Assembly (NCBI RefSeq): GCF_003515685.1
Contig: NZ_QWEG01000012.1
Coordinates: 1-64,000 of the forward strand
Source: Neobacillus notoginsengisoli
Lineage (GTDB): Bacteria; Bacillota; Bacilli; Bacillales; Cytobacillaceae
Direction of reading: 5' to 3'
DNA length: 64,000 nt
The notes under the pieces were generated by a model, which did not search any database, was not told where the DNA came from, and was given only the letters and a program-made list of their open reading frames with translations. The translations under genes were made by a program, and so were the position numbers. Shown in pieces: positions 16,507-25,403 of the stretch; positions within the stretch are counted from its first letter, which is position 1, and every line of letters begins with the position of its first letter.

Positions 16507-19500
16507 TTAATAGCTTCGATGAAGTTTAAAGACTTCAAATGAATCAGCAATTATTTCAATAGGTACAGTGGCTTTTTTTATAACACCGTTTGTATATTTC
16601 ACTTCAAATTCAAAAGCAGCGGGACCAACTTTTAAATTAGTTGGATAGTCAAGAAATGTCGGATCATACAACTCACCTATATAAAAAGTACTTGTAGACT
16701 TAGCTAATGTGGAGGGGGATGAAACTGGTGTTCCATTTTCTCTGGAAGCAATAAGAGTACTTTTCACATATTCTATTGGATATTGAGATGTATCAGCTTC
16801 TAATATAAACTTTTCTCCACTGTAAAATTGATTTTCCCTATTTCCCAAGGATTGATGCTTATCCTCCCAAAACTCAGTATGTTTTACATATCCATTTAAA
16901 ATAAGAGTTTTTGAATAAAACCAGGTGGAAGAAGTAGTTATTTCCGCGCCATCGCTTACGGTGACTCTTAGGTCATACCTTCCAACTTCGGAAACGAAGG
17001 AATAGCATTGCTGAGTATTGCTAACAACATTTGATTTGTTCATTACTAATTGCTCTGCTGCCCCATCCTTAGACACAAAAAGCTGAACATTTAACAGATC
17101 ATTGTCTTTATCTGTGGGTACTACACATACATTAACTGTGTCCCCTTCATATGGCTCATTTGGGGTATAGGATACCGTTACTTCCGGTGCTCTGTTTACT
17201 ACAACAGGATTTTTAATTACTGAAGCGGTTGCTCCGCTTGTGTCTGTAACCGTCAACCTAATTCCCCAAGTACCTTTTATGTCTAAAACTCTTGAAGGGT
17301 TTTTAACTGTAGAAAAATTAATCCATGAAGTACTTCCTGGTTCCTGATATGCCCATTGATAAGTAAGCGTATCACCGTCAGGATCAGTAGAGCTATCGTT
17401 AAAAGTAACCGTCGTATCTTTATAAATTGTTGTAGGGCTGTACGTGAAATTGGCCACAGGTGCTCGGTTTAAAACGGTTAAAACCCTCGTCACTGAATGA
17501 CTAGCTGTACCGTCAGAAACAGTCAAGCGTATGTTCCAAGTGCCTTTAATGTTAAAGATGCGGCTCGGGTCTTTTACTGTTGAGAAGTTAGTCCACGTTG
17601 TAGAACCGGGTTCTTGATAAGCCCACTGATAAGTCAGAGTGTCACCATCGGGATCCGTAGAACCGTTAGTGAAAGAAACATTTGTATTATTATAAATTGT
17701 TGCCGGACTATGCGTGAAGCTAGCGACCGGTGCTCGGTTTGAAACAGTCAAAGTCCTCGTTACTGAATGGCTAGCTGTACCATCGGAAACCGTCAGGCGA
17801 ATACTCCAAGTACCTTTGATATTGAAAACTCGGCTCGGGTCTTTAGCTGTGGAGAAGCTAGTCCATGTGGTAGAGCCGGGAGCTTGATAAGCCCACTGAT
17901 AGGTCAGTGTGTCTCCATCAGCATCAGTAGAACCGTTAGTGAAAGAAACAGTCGTATTATTATAAATAGTTGTTGGACTGTGCGTGAAACTGGCTACCGG
18001 TGCTCGATTTGAAACGGTCAGAGTCCCCGTTGCTGTATGGCTGTCTGTACCGTCAAAAACCGTCAAGCGAATATTCCAAGTGCCTTTAATATTAAAGGTA
18101 CGGCTAGGGTTTTCAACTGTGGAGAAGCTAGTCCAGGTTGTAGAGCCGGGTTCTTGATAGGCCCACTGATACGTTAGTGTGTCTCCATCGGCATCTGTAG
18201 AACCGTTTGTAAATGACACAGTCGTATCATTATAAATCGTTGTAGGGCTATGCATGAAGCTAGCGACCGGTGCTCGGTTAGAAACGGTTAAAGCCCTTGT
18301 GACTGAATGACTGGCTGTACCATCTGAAACAGTTAAGCGAATGTTCCAAGCGCCCTTGATGTTAAAAACTCGGTTCGGGTCTTTTACTTGCGAGAAATTA
18401 GTCCAAGTTGTCGAACCTGGTGCTTGATATGCCCATTGATATGTCAAAGTGTCACCATCGGGATCAGTAGAACTATTGGTAAACGTCACATTCGTATCAT
18501 TATAAATTGTTGAAGGACTATGAGTGAAACTGGCAACCGGCGCTCGGTTTGAAACAGTCAAAGTCCTCGTTACTGAATGGCTAGCTGTACCATCGGAAAC
18601 CGTCAGGCGAATACTCCAAGTACCTTTGATATTGAATACTCGGCTAGGGTCTTTTGCCGTTGAGAAATTAGTCCAAGTTGTCGAACCGGGTTCTTGATAA
18701 GCCCATTGATAAGTCAGTGTATCGCCATCCGGATCAGTAGAACCGTTTGTGAAAGAAACATTCGTATTATTGTAAATTGTTGCCGGACTATGCGTGAAGC
18801 TAGCAACCGGTGCTCGGTTAGAAACGGTTAGTACCCTCGTTACTGAATGGCTGGCTGTACCGTCGGAAACAGTCAAGCGAATGTTCCAAGTGCCCTTGAT
18901 GTTAAAGATACGGTTCGGGTCTTTTACTGTTGAGAAATTAGTCCAAGTTGTCGAACCGGGGGCTTGATAGGCCCACTGATAAGTCAATGTGTCCCCATCA
19001 GCATCAGTAGAACTGTTTGTGAAAGAAACATTCGTATTATTGTAAACTGTTGTCGGACTATGAGTGAAGCTAGCGACCGGTGCCCGGTTAGAAACGGTTA
19101 AAGCCCTCGTCACCGAATGGCTGGCTGTACCATCAGAAGCTGTCAGGCGAATGTTCCAAGTGCCCTTGATGTTAAAGATACGGCTCGGGTCTTTTACTGT
19201 TGAAAAGTCAGTCCAAGTGGTCGACCCGGGAGCTTGATAAGCCCATTGATATGTCAATGTGTCCCCGTCGGGATCAGTAGAAGCATTCGTGAAAGAAACA
19301 TTCGTATTATTATAAATTGTTGTAGGGCTATGCGTGAAACTGGCGACTGGTGCTCGGTTAGAGACTACCAAATTTTTAGAAACCGTTGATGTTAACCCAT
19401 CAGCATCCCTTACTGTAAGTCTAATTCCCCAACTGCCTTTAATATTCAAATTCCTGGTTGGATTTTTCAATGTCGAGAAGTTAGTCCATGTTGTAGAACC

Positions 19501-20190
19501 AGGAGTTCGATAGGCCCATTGATAGGTCATTGTTTGATTATCTGGATCTGTTGAGGTGTCTGTAAAAGAAACAGTTGTCGTGTTATAAATTGTGCTAGGG
19601 CTATAGGAGAAATTTGCAGTAGGCGCTTGCTTCTCTCTGTATTTAATTTCGTATTTATAGCCCATTTGCTGCCCTGCAAAAAACACGTAATATGGTCCTA
19701 AAATACCGTTGTAATAATCCATGTTGTAATGATATTTCCAATGAGTCTTGGCTATTTTTATTGCCCACTGGTTTTCAGGAGCAGTAGGCTTAAATGTATG
19801 CGGATGACAGTTCCCTGCTCCTGGTGCCGTTCCTCCGCAATCTCGTATGGAAATAGGATAACTACGGGCACCATAATAAGGGAATTTCAATATTTCCACA
19901 GCTACCTGGTTCGAGGTTGGAACCCATTCATTGGGATCATCTAACATCGGACTAATATATTGAAACTCAGTCCGGTCACGATACCATATTGTTCTTTCTA
20001 CGTTTACTGCTCTTAGCAGCCAACCACCCCATATTTTCCCATCATATGCAGTAGGATTATCATCATAATGCTGTTCAGACCAGGGCCCCGTTAATGTAAC
20101 CATCGGAACAGCTGCTTGAGCTGATGGGACGAATGATAATAATAAAGAGAAAAGAAATAGTGTAGCTAAAATTTTCTTAAAAAACCCCAA
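16507..20190 (-). CDS. Large secreted PKD-repeat surface protein
   Basis: A 1227-residue protein starting at TTG 20190 behind GAAGGGGGTG. A signal peptide (hydrophobic LATLFLFSLLLSF, cut after AQA) is followed by a unique region of about 180 residues and then nine tandem PKD-like domains of about 90 residues each (APVASFTHSP ... STDPDGDTLTYQWAY ... NIRLTVSDGTASH), then a divergent tenth domain and a C-terminal beta-rich domain. No LPXTG, SLH or membrane anchor is seen, so it is secreted or held by another factor. PKD domains serve in adhesion and scaffolding. Beside a Tad pilus cluster, it is likely a cell-cell or surface contact protein. Confidence 0.88.
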   Translation of the reverse strand: MGFFKKILATLFLFSLLLSFVPSAQAAVPMVTLTGPWSEQHYDDNPTAYDGKIWGGWLLRAVNVERTIWYRDRTEFQYISPMLDDPNEWVPTSNQVAVEILKFPYYGARSYPISIRDCGGTAPGAGNCHPHTFKPTAPENQWAIKIAKTHWKYHYNMDYYNGILGPYYVFFAGQQMGYKYEIKYREKQAPTANFSYSPSTIYNTTTVSFTDTSTDPDNQTMTYQWAYRTPGSTTWTNFSTLKNPTRNLNIKGSWGIRLTVRDADGLTSTVSKNLVVSNRAPVASFTHSPTTIYNNTNVSFTNASTDPDGDTLTYQWAYQAPGSTTWTDFSTVKDPSRIFNIKGTWNIRLTASDGTASHSVTRALTVSNRAPVASFTHSPTTVYNNTNVSFTNSSTDADGDTLTYQWAYQAPGSTTWTNFSTVKDPNRIFNIKGTWNIRLTVSDGTASHSVTRVLTVSNRAPVASFTHSPATIYNNTNVSFTNGSTDPDGDTLTYQWAYQEPGSTTWTNFSTAKDPSRVFNIKGTWSIRLTVSDGTASHSVTRTLTVSNRAPVASFTHSPSTIYNDTNVTFTNSSTDPDGDTLTYQWAYQAPGSTTWTNFSQVKDPNRVFNIKGAWNIRLTVSDGTASHSVTRALTVSNRAPVASFMHSPTTIYNDTTVSFTNGSTDADGDTLTYQWAYQEPGSTTWTSFSTVENPSRTFNIKGTWNIRLTVFDGTDSHTATGTLTVSNRAPVASFTHSPTTIYNNTTVSFTNGSTDADGDTLTYQWAYQAPGSTTWTSFSTAKDPSRVFNIKGTWSIRLTVSDGTASHSVTRTLTVSNRAPVASFTHSPATIYNNTNVSFTNGSTDPDGDTLTYQWAYQEPGSTTWTNFSTVKDPSRIFNIKGTWNIRLTVSDGTASHSVTRVLTVLNRAPVANFTYSPTTIYKDTTVTFNDSSTDPDGDTLTYQWAYQEPGSTSWINFSTVKNPSRVLDIKGTWGIRLTVTDTSGATASVIKNPVVVNRAPEVTVSYTPNEPYEGDTVNVCVVPTDKDNDLLNVQLFVSKDGAAEQLVMNKSNVVSNTQQCYSFVSEVGRYDLRVTVSDGAEITTSSTWFYSKTLILNGYVKHTEFWEDKHQSLGNRENQFYSGEKFILEADTSQYPIEYVKSTLIASRENGTPVSSPSTLAKSTSTFYIGELYDPTFLDYPTNLKVGPAAFEFEVKYTNGVIKKATVPIEIIADSFEVFKLHRSY
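17180..19640 (-). repeat. Tandem repeats of about 270 bp encoding PKD domains
   Basis: Nine direct repeats of roughly 270 bp lie within the gene. Several units are almost identical over long stretches, with changes mostly at third positions or at a few variable sites. This suggests recent expansion by unequal recombination. The edge units are more divergent. Confidence 0.85.
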
Positions 20191-20248
20191 TAATTCACCC
20201 CCTTCTGAATCAAAGTAACAAGAATAACTTATTACCTTGATTCAAAAG

Positions 20249-20271
20249 GAGGGTAATTAAAAATTACCCTC
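20249..20271 (-). terminator. Terminator-like stem between the two secreted-protein genes
   Basis: On the minus strand GAGGGTAATT/AATTACCCTC is a perfect 10-bp stem with a 3-base loop, followed by CTTTTGAATC. It lies 14 bases after the stop of the 20285 gene and before the ribosome site of the PKD gene. Confidence 0.65.
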
Positions 20272-20284
20272 TATATCTGGAGAC

Positions 20285-21466
20285 TTACAAAGGCTTATAA
20301 ACTACAAAGCCCTTCATGTTGGTAATGTAATGCTCGGCTCCAACATTAAACTGTCCTCCATATTTATTGTCTCGGCTATACACACGATAAGTTTGTCCAG
20401 CTTTTAATACTCGGACATAGACTAATTTATTTCCTTGCCTCTTCCAAAGATTGATATTCTTTTGGATTGTTATAGTTCCAACAGGCCCTTTTTTGGTTAC
20501 TATAGGGGTTGCAGAAATAGGAGTATATTTAACATAGTCCTTCATGTTGGTGATATAATGCTCTGCACCAACATTAAACTGCCCACCATATTTACTGTCT
20601 TGGCTATAAACCCGATAAGTTTGTCCAGCTTTTAATACTCGGACATAAACCAATTTATTGCCTTCCCTCTTCCAAAGATTGATATTCTTATGGATTGTTA
20701 TAGTTCCAACATGTGTTTTTTTCGCTGGCTCTGGTTTTGGTTCAGGCTTTGGCTCAGGCTTTGGCTCTGGTTTTGGTTCAGGCTTTGGCTCTGGTTTTGG
20801 CTCAGGCTTTGGCTCAGGCTTTGGCTCTGGCTTTGGCTCAGGCTTTGGCTCTGGCTTTGGCTCTGGCTTTGGTTCTGGCTTTGGTTCAGGCTTTGGTGTT
20901 ACTGGTGGTGAAGTTGAGTCAATTTCCCCTAAATTATCCAGAAGCTCGATAACCCTATTGCCTTCATAGAAGAATGCACTTATTTTATAAGGATTTTCTT
21001 TTGATGGCATTGGACCATATAAATAATAAACCCCTGAGTTATTTTTAGGTTTATCAATATGAGTCGCCGCGATGACATAGTAATTAGGGTCATTCCAATC
21101 ACTTGCAACCATTCCCTGTGTTCCGTAATTTTGGCTTAGGATTGGAAGGAACCAAGAAAAACCATACTCCGATTGCGGTTTGTTTGGATCAGCATGTAGG
21201 CTAAAGCCTAGAAATGCTTTCTTAACTCTTGCCCTTTCCCACTCGGTATTATTAATGCCATTTTCTATTTTAAGCATTAAAGTTCCGGACCTTTTACCAA
21301 AATTAATCTCATATCCTCGTTGACCATATTTAGCCTCATTATCAACATAGATAACCGATAATTTTTCAGGTTTGGCACTCCCTGCTGCAGTTACCTTTTC
21401 TAGTGGAGCTAAAGAAAGAAATAACCCGCACAAGAATACCAATAGTGAAACGCTTAACTTTTTCAT
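20285..21466 (-). CDS. Secreted protein with PKPE linker and two C-terminal repeats
   Basis: About 393 residues. ATG 21466 has AGGGGGAAG upstream and begins a signal peptide ([18 protein letters not shown]...). An N-terminal globular domain of about 165 residues is followed by some 15 copies of Pro-Lys-Pro-Glu (or PEPK), a stiff wall-spanning linker, and two near-identical repeats of about 60 residues ([27 protein letters not shown]). No sorting signal is seen. Together with the PKD gene downstream it forms a secreted-protein pair behind a shared leader. It is probably a surface adhesin or pilus-associated protein. Confidence 0.82.
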   Translation of the reverse strand: MKKLSVSLLVFLCGLFLSLAPLEKVTAAGSAKPEKLSVIYVDNEAKYGQRGYEINFGKRSGTLMLKIENGINNTEWERARVKKAFLGFSLHADPNKPQSEYGFSWFLPILSQNYGTQGMVASDWNDPNYYVIAATHIDKPKNNSGVYYLYGPMPSKENPYKISAFFYEGNRVIELLDNLGEIDSTSPPVTPKPEPKPEPKPEPKPEPKPEPKPEPKPEPKPEPKPEPKPEPKPEPKPEPKPEPKPEPAKKTHVGTITIHKNINLWKREGNKLVYVRVLKAGQTYRVYSQDSKYGGQFNVGAEHYITNMKDYVKYTPISATPIVTKKGPVGTITIQKNINLWKRQGNKLVYVRVLKAGQTYRVYSRDNKYGGQFNVGAEHYITNMKGFVVYKPL

Positions 21467-21518
21467 TGAACTTCCCCCTAACATATTTGTTGGTAATTCA
21501 CTTCCTAAAATTGAATAC

Positions 21519-21663
21519 AAAAAAACGGTTTTTGGAAGCAGTTTTATTTCTTGACGCCAAAATAGTCAAGACAAATAAAGCTGTTGTTCCAAAGAACCGT
21601 TGTTTGATAAAACCCGTTATCCTAATAAGGATACAAAAAAATCAAAATCAGGAAATGTTTACA
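21519..21663 (-). promoter_or_regulatory. Structured 5' leader with terminator (leader family 1)
   Basis: Minus strand order: U-rich GATTTTTTTG, short hairpin TATCCT/AGGATA (21618-21633), ACGGG linker (21613-21617), AAAC box (21602-21605), CTTTGG seven bases on, then a very long, almost fully paired hairpin (including TTTATTTGTCTTGAC with GTCAAGAAATAAA) closed by AACGGTT/AACCGTT and a seven-T tract (21519-21525). It controls the two secreted-protein genes. Confidence 0.8.
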
Positions 21664-21669
21664 CTATCT

Positions 21670-21698
21670 AGTATACAACTGGGAACAACGGAATACAA
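21670..21698 (-). promoter_or_regulatory. Sigma-A-type promoter for the secreted-protein operon
   Basis: TTGTAT (21693-21698), 17 bases, TATACT (21670-21675) on the minus strand. A GTTGTAT/GTTGTTC/GTTGTAT triple repeat overlaps it and may be an operator. Confidence 0.65.
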
Positions 21699-21729
21699 CG
21701 ATTCTTTTATAAACTTTTAATAATACTTT

Positions 21730-22227
21730 CTACTTTTTATATTCATAAACCGCTGCTTGTCTTATGTATGAAGTACCTCCATTAAACCAGCGGGGGCTTT
21801 CGGTAGTTATAACTGCAATAACACTTGGGCCATCGAGAGTTTCTAGAATGTCATAATCTTGATTAACATACGTATATGGATAGCTCATTGTTATGCTGTC
21901 ATCGACAAATTCCAAATGTGAAATATAGAGATCTTGTTTATAAAATGAGTTTGATTTTGGGGAATAAACGAAACCTCCCGCACTCTCAATCTTTAAGTTT
22001 TCTTCCAGGCTCAGCTTTAAGTTATCTATTGCCTTACTCTGTTCAAACACTATCCTCCCCTCTGCCATTTCTAATGGAGAAACAGCCAGGGCAGCATCAT
22101 GAACAGCTAACTCTATTGCATTTTTCAGTTGTCGAGTTGCAGTTTTGTCAGCATCCAGGTTATATTGCATTTGCATTAATAGAGCGAATAAAAGCACAAA
22201 AAGAATAGAACGTAAAGTTGTTGCCAT
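21730..22227 (-). CDS. TadE/TadF-like minor pilin candidate
   Basis: A 165-residue protein with one N-terminal hydrophobic helix (LRSILFVLLFALLMQMQYN) and an exported C-terminal domain. The size and shape fit Tad minor pilins, and it closes the Tad-like cluster. Directly after the membrane helix is a helical, DADKTATRQLKNAIELAVHDAA segment like pseudopilin stems. GGGGTTGTTCGT precedes the ATG with moderate spacing. Confidence 0.65.
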   Translation of the reverse strand: MATTLRSILFVLLFALLMQMQYNLDADKTATRQLKNAIELAVHDAALAVSPLEMAEGRIVFEQSKAIDNLKLSLEENLKIESAGGFVYSPKSNSFYKQDLYISHLEFVDDSITMSYPYTYVNQDYDILETLDGPSVIAVITTESPRWFNGGTSYIRQAAVYEYKK

Positions 22228-22238
22228 ACGAACAACCC

Positions 22239-22616
22239 CTAATTTATATATTCACTTAATATTTTTGTTTCTTTCTTAAATGTTTTTGGCCCTTGATTAA
22301 AAATATCAAGTATAAAAATAAAGCTCCGAGGTACTTCAATACTTGCCTCTATGTACTCATTTCTAGGAGTAAGTGCTTGCGTTGCCTGAACTTCTATTTT
22401 AGATTCATCAAAGTTGTATTGGCTCACTAAAGTATCTTTCATATCCTGAATTATTTCCGGAGAAAATCTACCTTCTATAGAAGCCTTTTTTGCTCCTTCT
22501 GTAAGAACAACTTCGACAGCCTCTCTATGTAAACTATCCAAATAAGAAAGGATCGGAGCAAACATGATATTAATAGCAATAACGAGTGTCATCCATTCCC
22601 CTAATGCCTTGGACAA
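22239..22616 (-). CDS. TadE-like minor pilin candidate
   Basis: A 125-residue protein with an N-terminal hydrophobic segment (WMTLVIAINIMFAPILSYL) and a small exported domain. It is followed 11 bases later by the 165-residue gene, so the two are probably partners. AAGGAGGTCAATCTC lies before the ATG. No enzymatic motif. Assignment rests on topology and position in the Tad cluster. Confidence 0.62.
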   Translation of the reverse strand: MSKALGEWMTLVIAINIMFAPILSYLDSLHREAVEVVLTEGAKKASIEGRFSPEIIQDMKDTLVSQYNFDESKIEVQATQALTPRNEYIEASIEVPRSFIFILDIFNQGPKTFKKETKILSEYIN

Positions 22617-22642
22617 AGAGATTGACCTCCTTAAATTTATAT

Positions 22643-22664
22643 AAGAGGGTTTTGAAACCCTCTT
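22643..22664 (-). terminator. Inter-gene hairpin after pilin copy 1
   Basis: AAGAGGGTTT/AAACCCTCTT is a perfect 10-bp stem with a 2-base loop, between the 54-residue pilin gene and the TadE-like gene. There is no long T-tract, so it may stabilise the upstream pilin mRNA or only partly terminate. Confidence 0.6.
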
Positions 22665-22692
22665 GTATAAACAAAATTTGAATTGAAAATTT

Positions 22693-22857
22693 TTATGGTG
22701 TAGTACCAGTAGGAAGGTTTGAATCTACACCGGTGATTGTTGATTTATACGATTCAGATTCTGTTTTAATCATCCCGTAACCAAAGACAAAAAGGAAAGC
22801 GGAGATAGCAATTACAGTAATTCCAATTTTTAAGAAAGTAGAAAGAGATGAATTCAT
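22693..22857 (-). CDS. Flp-like pilin, copy 1 (54 residues)
   Basis: MNSSLSTFLKIGITVIAISA... has a short polar head, one long hydrophobic helix and a small polar tail ending GTTP, as expected for Flp-type pilins of Tad systems. TTGGAGGAAATTAACCC precedes the ATG. It is nearly identical to the gene at 22968. No obvious prepilin cleavage G/E pair of classical Flp pilins is present before the helix, so processing is unclear. Confidence 0.7.
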   Translation of the reverse strand: MNSSLSTFLKIGITVIAISAFLFVFGYGMIKTESESYKSTITGVDSNLPTGTTP

Positions 22858-22906
22858 GGGTTAATTTCCTCCAATATAGTTGTATTTAAAAATTGAGTTG
22901 GGCTCC

Positions 22907-22950
22907 TTTAGTTCATACAAGAAGTTTGAAACCCTCTTGTATGAACTAAA
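22907..22950 (-). terminator. Strong inter-gene hairpin after pilin copy 2
   Basis: TTTAGTTCATACAAGA (22907-22922) and its exact reverse complement (22935-22950) form a perfect 16-bp stem with a 12-base loop. It lies between the two 54-residue pilin genes and has part of the sequence of the hairpin at 22643, so the whole gene-plus-hairpin unit was duplicated. Confidence 0.7.
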
Positions 22951-22967
22951 TTATGAATCGAAAGTTT

Positions 22968-23132
22968 TTATGGTGTAGTACCGCTAGGAAGATTGTCGTC
23001 CACACTGGTGATTGTTGATTTATACGAATCAGATTCCGTTTTAATCATGCCGTAGCCAAATACGAAAAGGAAAGCGGAGATAGCAATTACAGTGATCCCG
23101 ATTTTTAAGAAAGTAGAAAGAGATGAATTCAT
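22968..23132 (-). CDS. Flp-like pilin, copy 2 (54 residues)
   Basis: A near-copy of the gene at 22693: the first 34 residues are identical, and only a few positions differ in the tail (ITSVDDNLPS instead of ITGVDSNLPT). The tandem unit is about 275 bp. Both copies keep an intact ribosome site and reading frame, so both are probably expressed. Confidence 0.7.
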   Translation of the reverse strand: MNSSLSTFLKIGITVIAISAFLFVFGYGMIKTESDSYKSTITSVDDNLPSGTTP

Positions 23133-23155
23133 GGGTTAATTTCCTCCAATAAAAA

Positions 23156-23311
23156 TTATTTTTTAAATTTAAGTTGGTGCTCAGTTTTTAGCATTTGTTC
23201 GTGTTCGCTATTCTTCTTTTGTAAAGAATCAAAGCCAATTCCAAAAAGTAGTGCGACAATAATAACCGTTACAGCTGCCATCATCATAAAGGCTGATAAG
23301 GATGTATTCAT
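23156..23311 (-). CDS. Flp-like pilin, copy 3 (51 residues, diverged)
   Basis: MNTSLSAFMMMAAVTVIIVALLF... has the same N-terminal pattern (MN-S/T-SLS-x-F) and hydrophobic helix as copies 1 and 2 but a different, charged tail ending KFKK. AGGGGGTGCATA precedes the ATG. It lies between copy 2 and copy 4. Confidence 0.68.
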   Translation of the reverse strand: MNTSLSAFMMMAAVTVIIVALLFGIGFDSLQKKNSEHEQMLKTEHQLKFKK

Positions 23312-23321
23312 TATGCACCCC

Positions 23322-23465
23322 CTAACTGTTCTTTGATATGTAATCAGCCATTGAATCAGCAATGCTTCCCATTGCCTCATACATAGTTCCAAAAATAATG
23401 GCACTAATAACCACAGCTGTAATGGCGATTTTCATAAAAGTACTCAGGGATGTGTTAATGTACAT
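23322..23465 (-). CDS. Flp-like pilin, copy 4 (start codon ambiguous, possibly ATT)
   Basis: The frame MYINTSLSTFMKIAITAVVISA... aligns with the other three small pilins from INTSLS on. The only in-frame ATG (23465) lies just 2 bases after GGAGG, too close for good initiation. The codon at the position where the paralogues start is ATT (23459), and it lies 8 bases after a perfect AAGGAGGTGAT. Either the ATG is used in spite of spacing, or ATT is. The tail (MGSIADSMADYISKNS) is amphipathic. Confidence 0.6.
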   Translation of the reverse strand: MYINTSLSTFMKIAITAVVISAIIFGTMYEAMGSIADSMADYISKNS

Positions 23466-23490
23466 CACCTCCTTAAAGTGGTCAAAACGT

Positions 23491-24405
23491 TTACATGCGA
23501 GAAGACTGTAAAATGATTGATACCATAGTGACTATAACTACAAGGAAGTTAAGAATAATGATAAAATGAGTAACTTTAATAGGAATTCCCATCAAGTCTG
23601 TCGTGATTTTTCTTTTCCTCCTGTAATTCTCAATTTGAGATTTAACAAACATATTGTGCATTCCTCTTAGCTGGCCTAAAGCTGTTTCTCTACCTAAATC
23701 ATCTAGGTTTTTTAATACTCCAATCAGAGTTTGAGACTCCTTTGAGTTAAGTTCGGTTCCAAACTTTTCTAATGCTATCTCCGGTCCTTCATCACTACTC
23801 CAAGAAGTGAGTAATATCGTGAGCGGTTTATCCAAAACTATGAAATAAGGTTTTATACTTCTGAGAAGGCTATAGGTATTAATACGACTATTGGTCATCA
23901 TTTCAATTTCATTTATTAGTAGGTCGTAAAGCATAAAGACTTCAGCATTTTTTTTGGCCTGGTGAAATTCAATTACTCTCTTCATAAAGTAAACGAATAT
24001 AGAAAACGGATTACTTGGAGTGGCTAACGCTGCCAATAGAAAAATTAGAAAACTTGCCATCATTGTTAATTTCGTAGGATGACCCTTTATTAAGATAGGA
24101 AGAACAACATAATAGGCTGTTAAAAAGGCTATTAAGCCCCCGAATAGAAGATAATATCTTATACCGTTTAGCCCTAAAGGATAATGAGCTTTTTTAAGCC
24201 ATTCCTCTGCCTTGGAATTTCGTGATCCGGAAATCACCTTATCGCGACTGGTGCTAAAATTTTTCCGTAACCGTATCCTAGTTTGTAATCTTTCGTTTTT
24301 TGAACTTAGTCCTGTATAGACTAAAATTCCAGCCACAACTGATAGTAGAAAGGATAAGGTATACACTAGATAAGGCAAAAACTTAAATATCATTACTTCA
24401 TTCAC
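23491..24405 (-). CDS. TadC-like inner-membrane platform protein (T2SSF family)
   Basis: A 304-residue protein starting at GTG 24405 behind GTGAGG. It has two N-terminal membrane segments, a cytoplasmic T2SSF-like helical domain with FMLYDLLINEIEMM and a C-terminal membrane segment, the layout of TadC. It should form, with the TadB-like protein, the membrane platform worked by the TadA-like ATPase. It follows tadB-like with a short gap. Confidence 0.82.
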   Translation of the reverse strand: MNEVMIFKFLPYLVYTLSFLLSVVAGILVYTGLSSKNERLQTRIRLRKNFSTSRDKVISGSRNSKAEEWLKKAHYPLGLNGIRYYLLFGGLIAFLTAYYVVLPILIKGHPTKLTMMASFLIFLLAALATPSNPFSIFVYFMKRVIEFHQAKKNAEVFMLYDLLINEIEMMTNSRINTYSLLRSIKPYFIVLDKPLTILLTSWSSDEGPEIALEKFGTELNSKESQTLIGVLKNLDDLGRETALGQLRGMHNMFVKSQIENYRRKRKITTDLMGIPIKVTHFIIILNFLVVIVTMVSIILQSSRM

Positions 24406-24422
24406 GTACGCCTCACCCTTTC

Positions 24423-25403
24423 TTACAAATCATTTTTTGGATTCTTTAAGAAAACGGATATGATCAGGGAAAAAATCACCCCGAGGGCACTTATCGAAAA
24501 CAGAAGGATTGTCCATTTATGGCCAAATTGAAGTTTTACCCAATCTTGTGCTCCTGACGAATAATATCCGAGTATAAGTGAACCTATTAATACAGGAAGT
24601 GTTAAATATCCGTTATATACCGAATCCATAGACTGCGATTTTTCTTCCTCTAACATTTCTTCGGTATCTTCCATCTGTTTTGCTAAAATCATCAACGCAT
24701 TAAGAACCTTCTCATTGTATAAATAAGCTTTTAAAATGATACTTCCTAACCGTTTGGACCAGTTTGAGCCGGCAGTATAGGTAAAAACCTGAACACTTTC
24801 CCTAAGTTCATGCTCATTTCGCGAAACCTGTAAATCAGAAACAAGCTTTATAATTACTTTTTTCAATTCTGGATTCTTAATTTCCTTTTGCGTTTCTGTA
24901 AGTGCGTGGTACATATCATAGCGCTGAGCATTATAATTCTGAGTCAGCAACTGGACAATCTGAAGAAATTCTCCACTCATTAAATAGCGCATATTATTTA
25001 ATCGCAAGCGAAGCATTAAATAAGGAATTAATGAAATTAAAGTTCCAAAAACTGTTGCTACAACAATATCTTTAAAGGAAAAGAGCATTAACAGGCCCGT
25101 TAATATGCCTGCCAGGGCGGAAAAAACCAAAAAGGTTTCAACTTCATTTTCATTTCTTTCATCCCTGGTTGTTTTTAAAATTAAATTCAAATGTTTGAGC
25201 AAAGGATGCTTATAGGTTGGCCGGGTAAAGGATGTTCTGCTGCTTACTTTTCTGATCCTGTATTTATAACTGAGTTCATTGTATTTGGTTTTTAAAGACG
25301 ACAACATAATTGTCTTCGAGGTCCAAATAGCGAAAGCCAAAAGTATTATGTAGAGGAAGTAATGAATCCCTACTTGCCATATCCATTGAACCAAACTATC
25401 CAT
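24423..25403 (-). CDS. TadB-like inner-membrane platform protein (T2SSF family)
   Basis: A 326-residue protein: an N-terminal membrane segment, a pair in the middle (about residues 95-130), a cytoplasmic T2SSF domain and a C-terminal pair of membrane helices. The start overlaps the stop of the ATPase gene by 8 bases. In Tad systems TadB and TadC together connect the ATPase to pilin assembly. Confidence 0.82.
   Translation of the reverse strand: MDSLVQWIWQVGIHYFLYIILLAFAIWTSKTIMLSSLKTKYNELSYKYRIRKVSSRTSFTRPTYKHPLLKHLNLILKTTRDERNENEVETFLVFSALAGILTGLLMLFSFKDIVVATVFGTLISLIPYLMLRLRLNNMRYLMSGEFLQIVQLLTQNYNAQRYDMYHALTETQKEIKNPELKKVIIKLVSDLQVSRNEHELRESVQVFTYTAGSNWSKRLGSIILKAYLYNEKVLNALMILAKQMEDTEEMLEEEKSQSMDSVYNGYLTLPVLIGSLILGYYSSGAQDWVKLQFGHKWTILLFSISALGVIFSLIISVFLKNPKNDL

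Noticed and set aside
17180-19640. CRISPR-like regular repeats
   Set aside because: The period is about 270 bp, in frame, and codes for PKD domains; there are no short repeats with unique spacers and no cas genes.
20658-20969. Plus-strand frames rich in Gly-Ser-Gly-Phe or Leu-Trp repeats
   Set aside because: They are the reverse of the PKPE linker of the secreted protein on the minus strand, and have no ribosome site.
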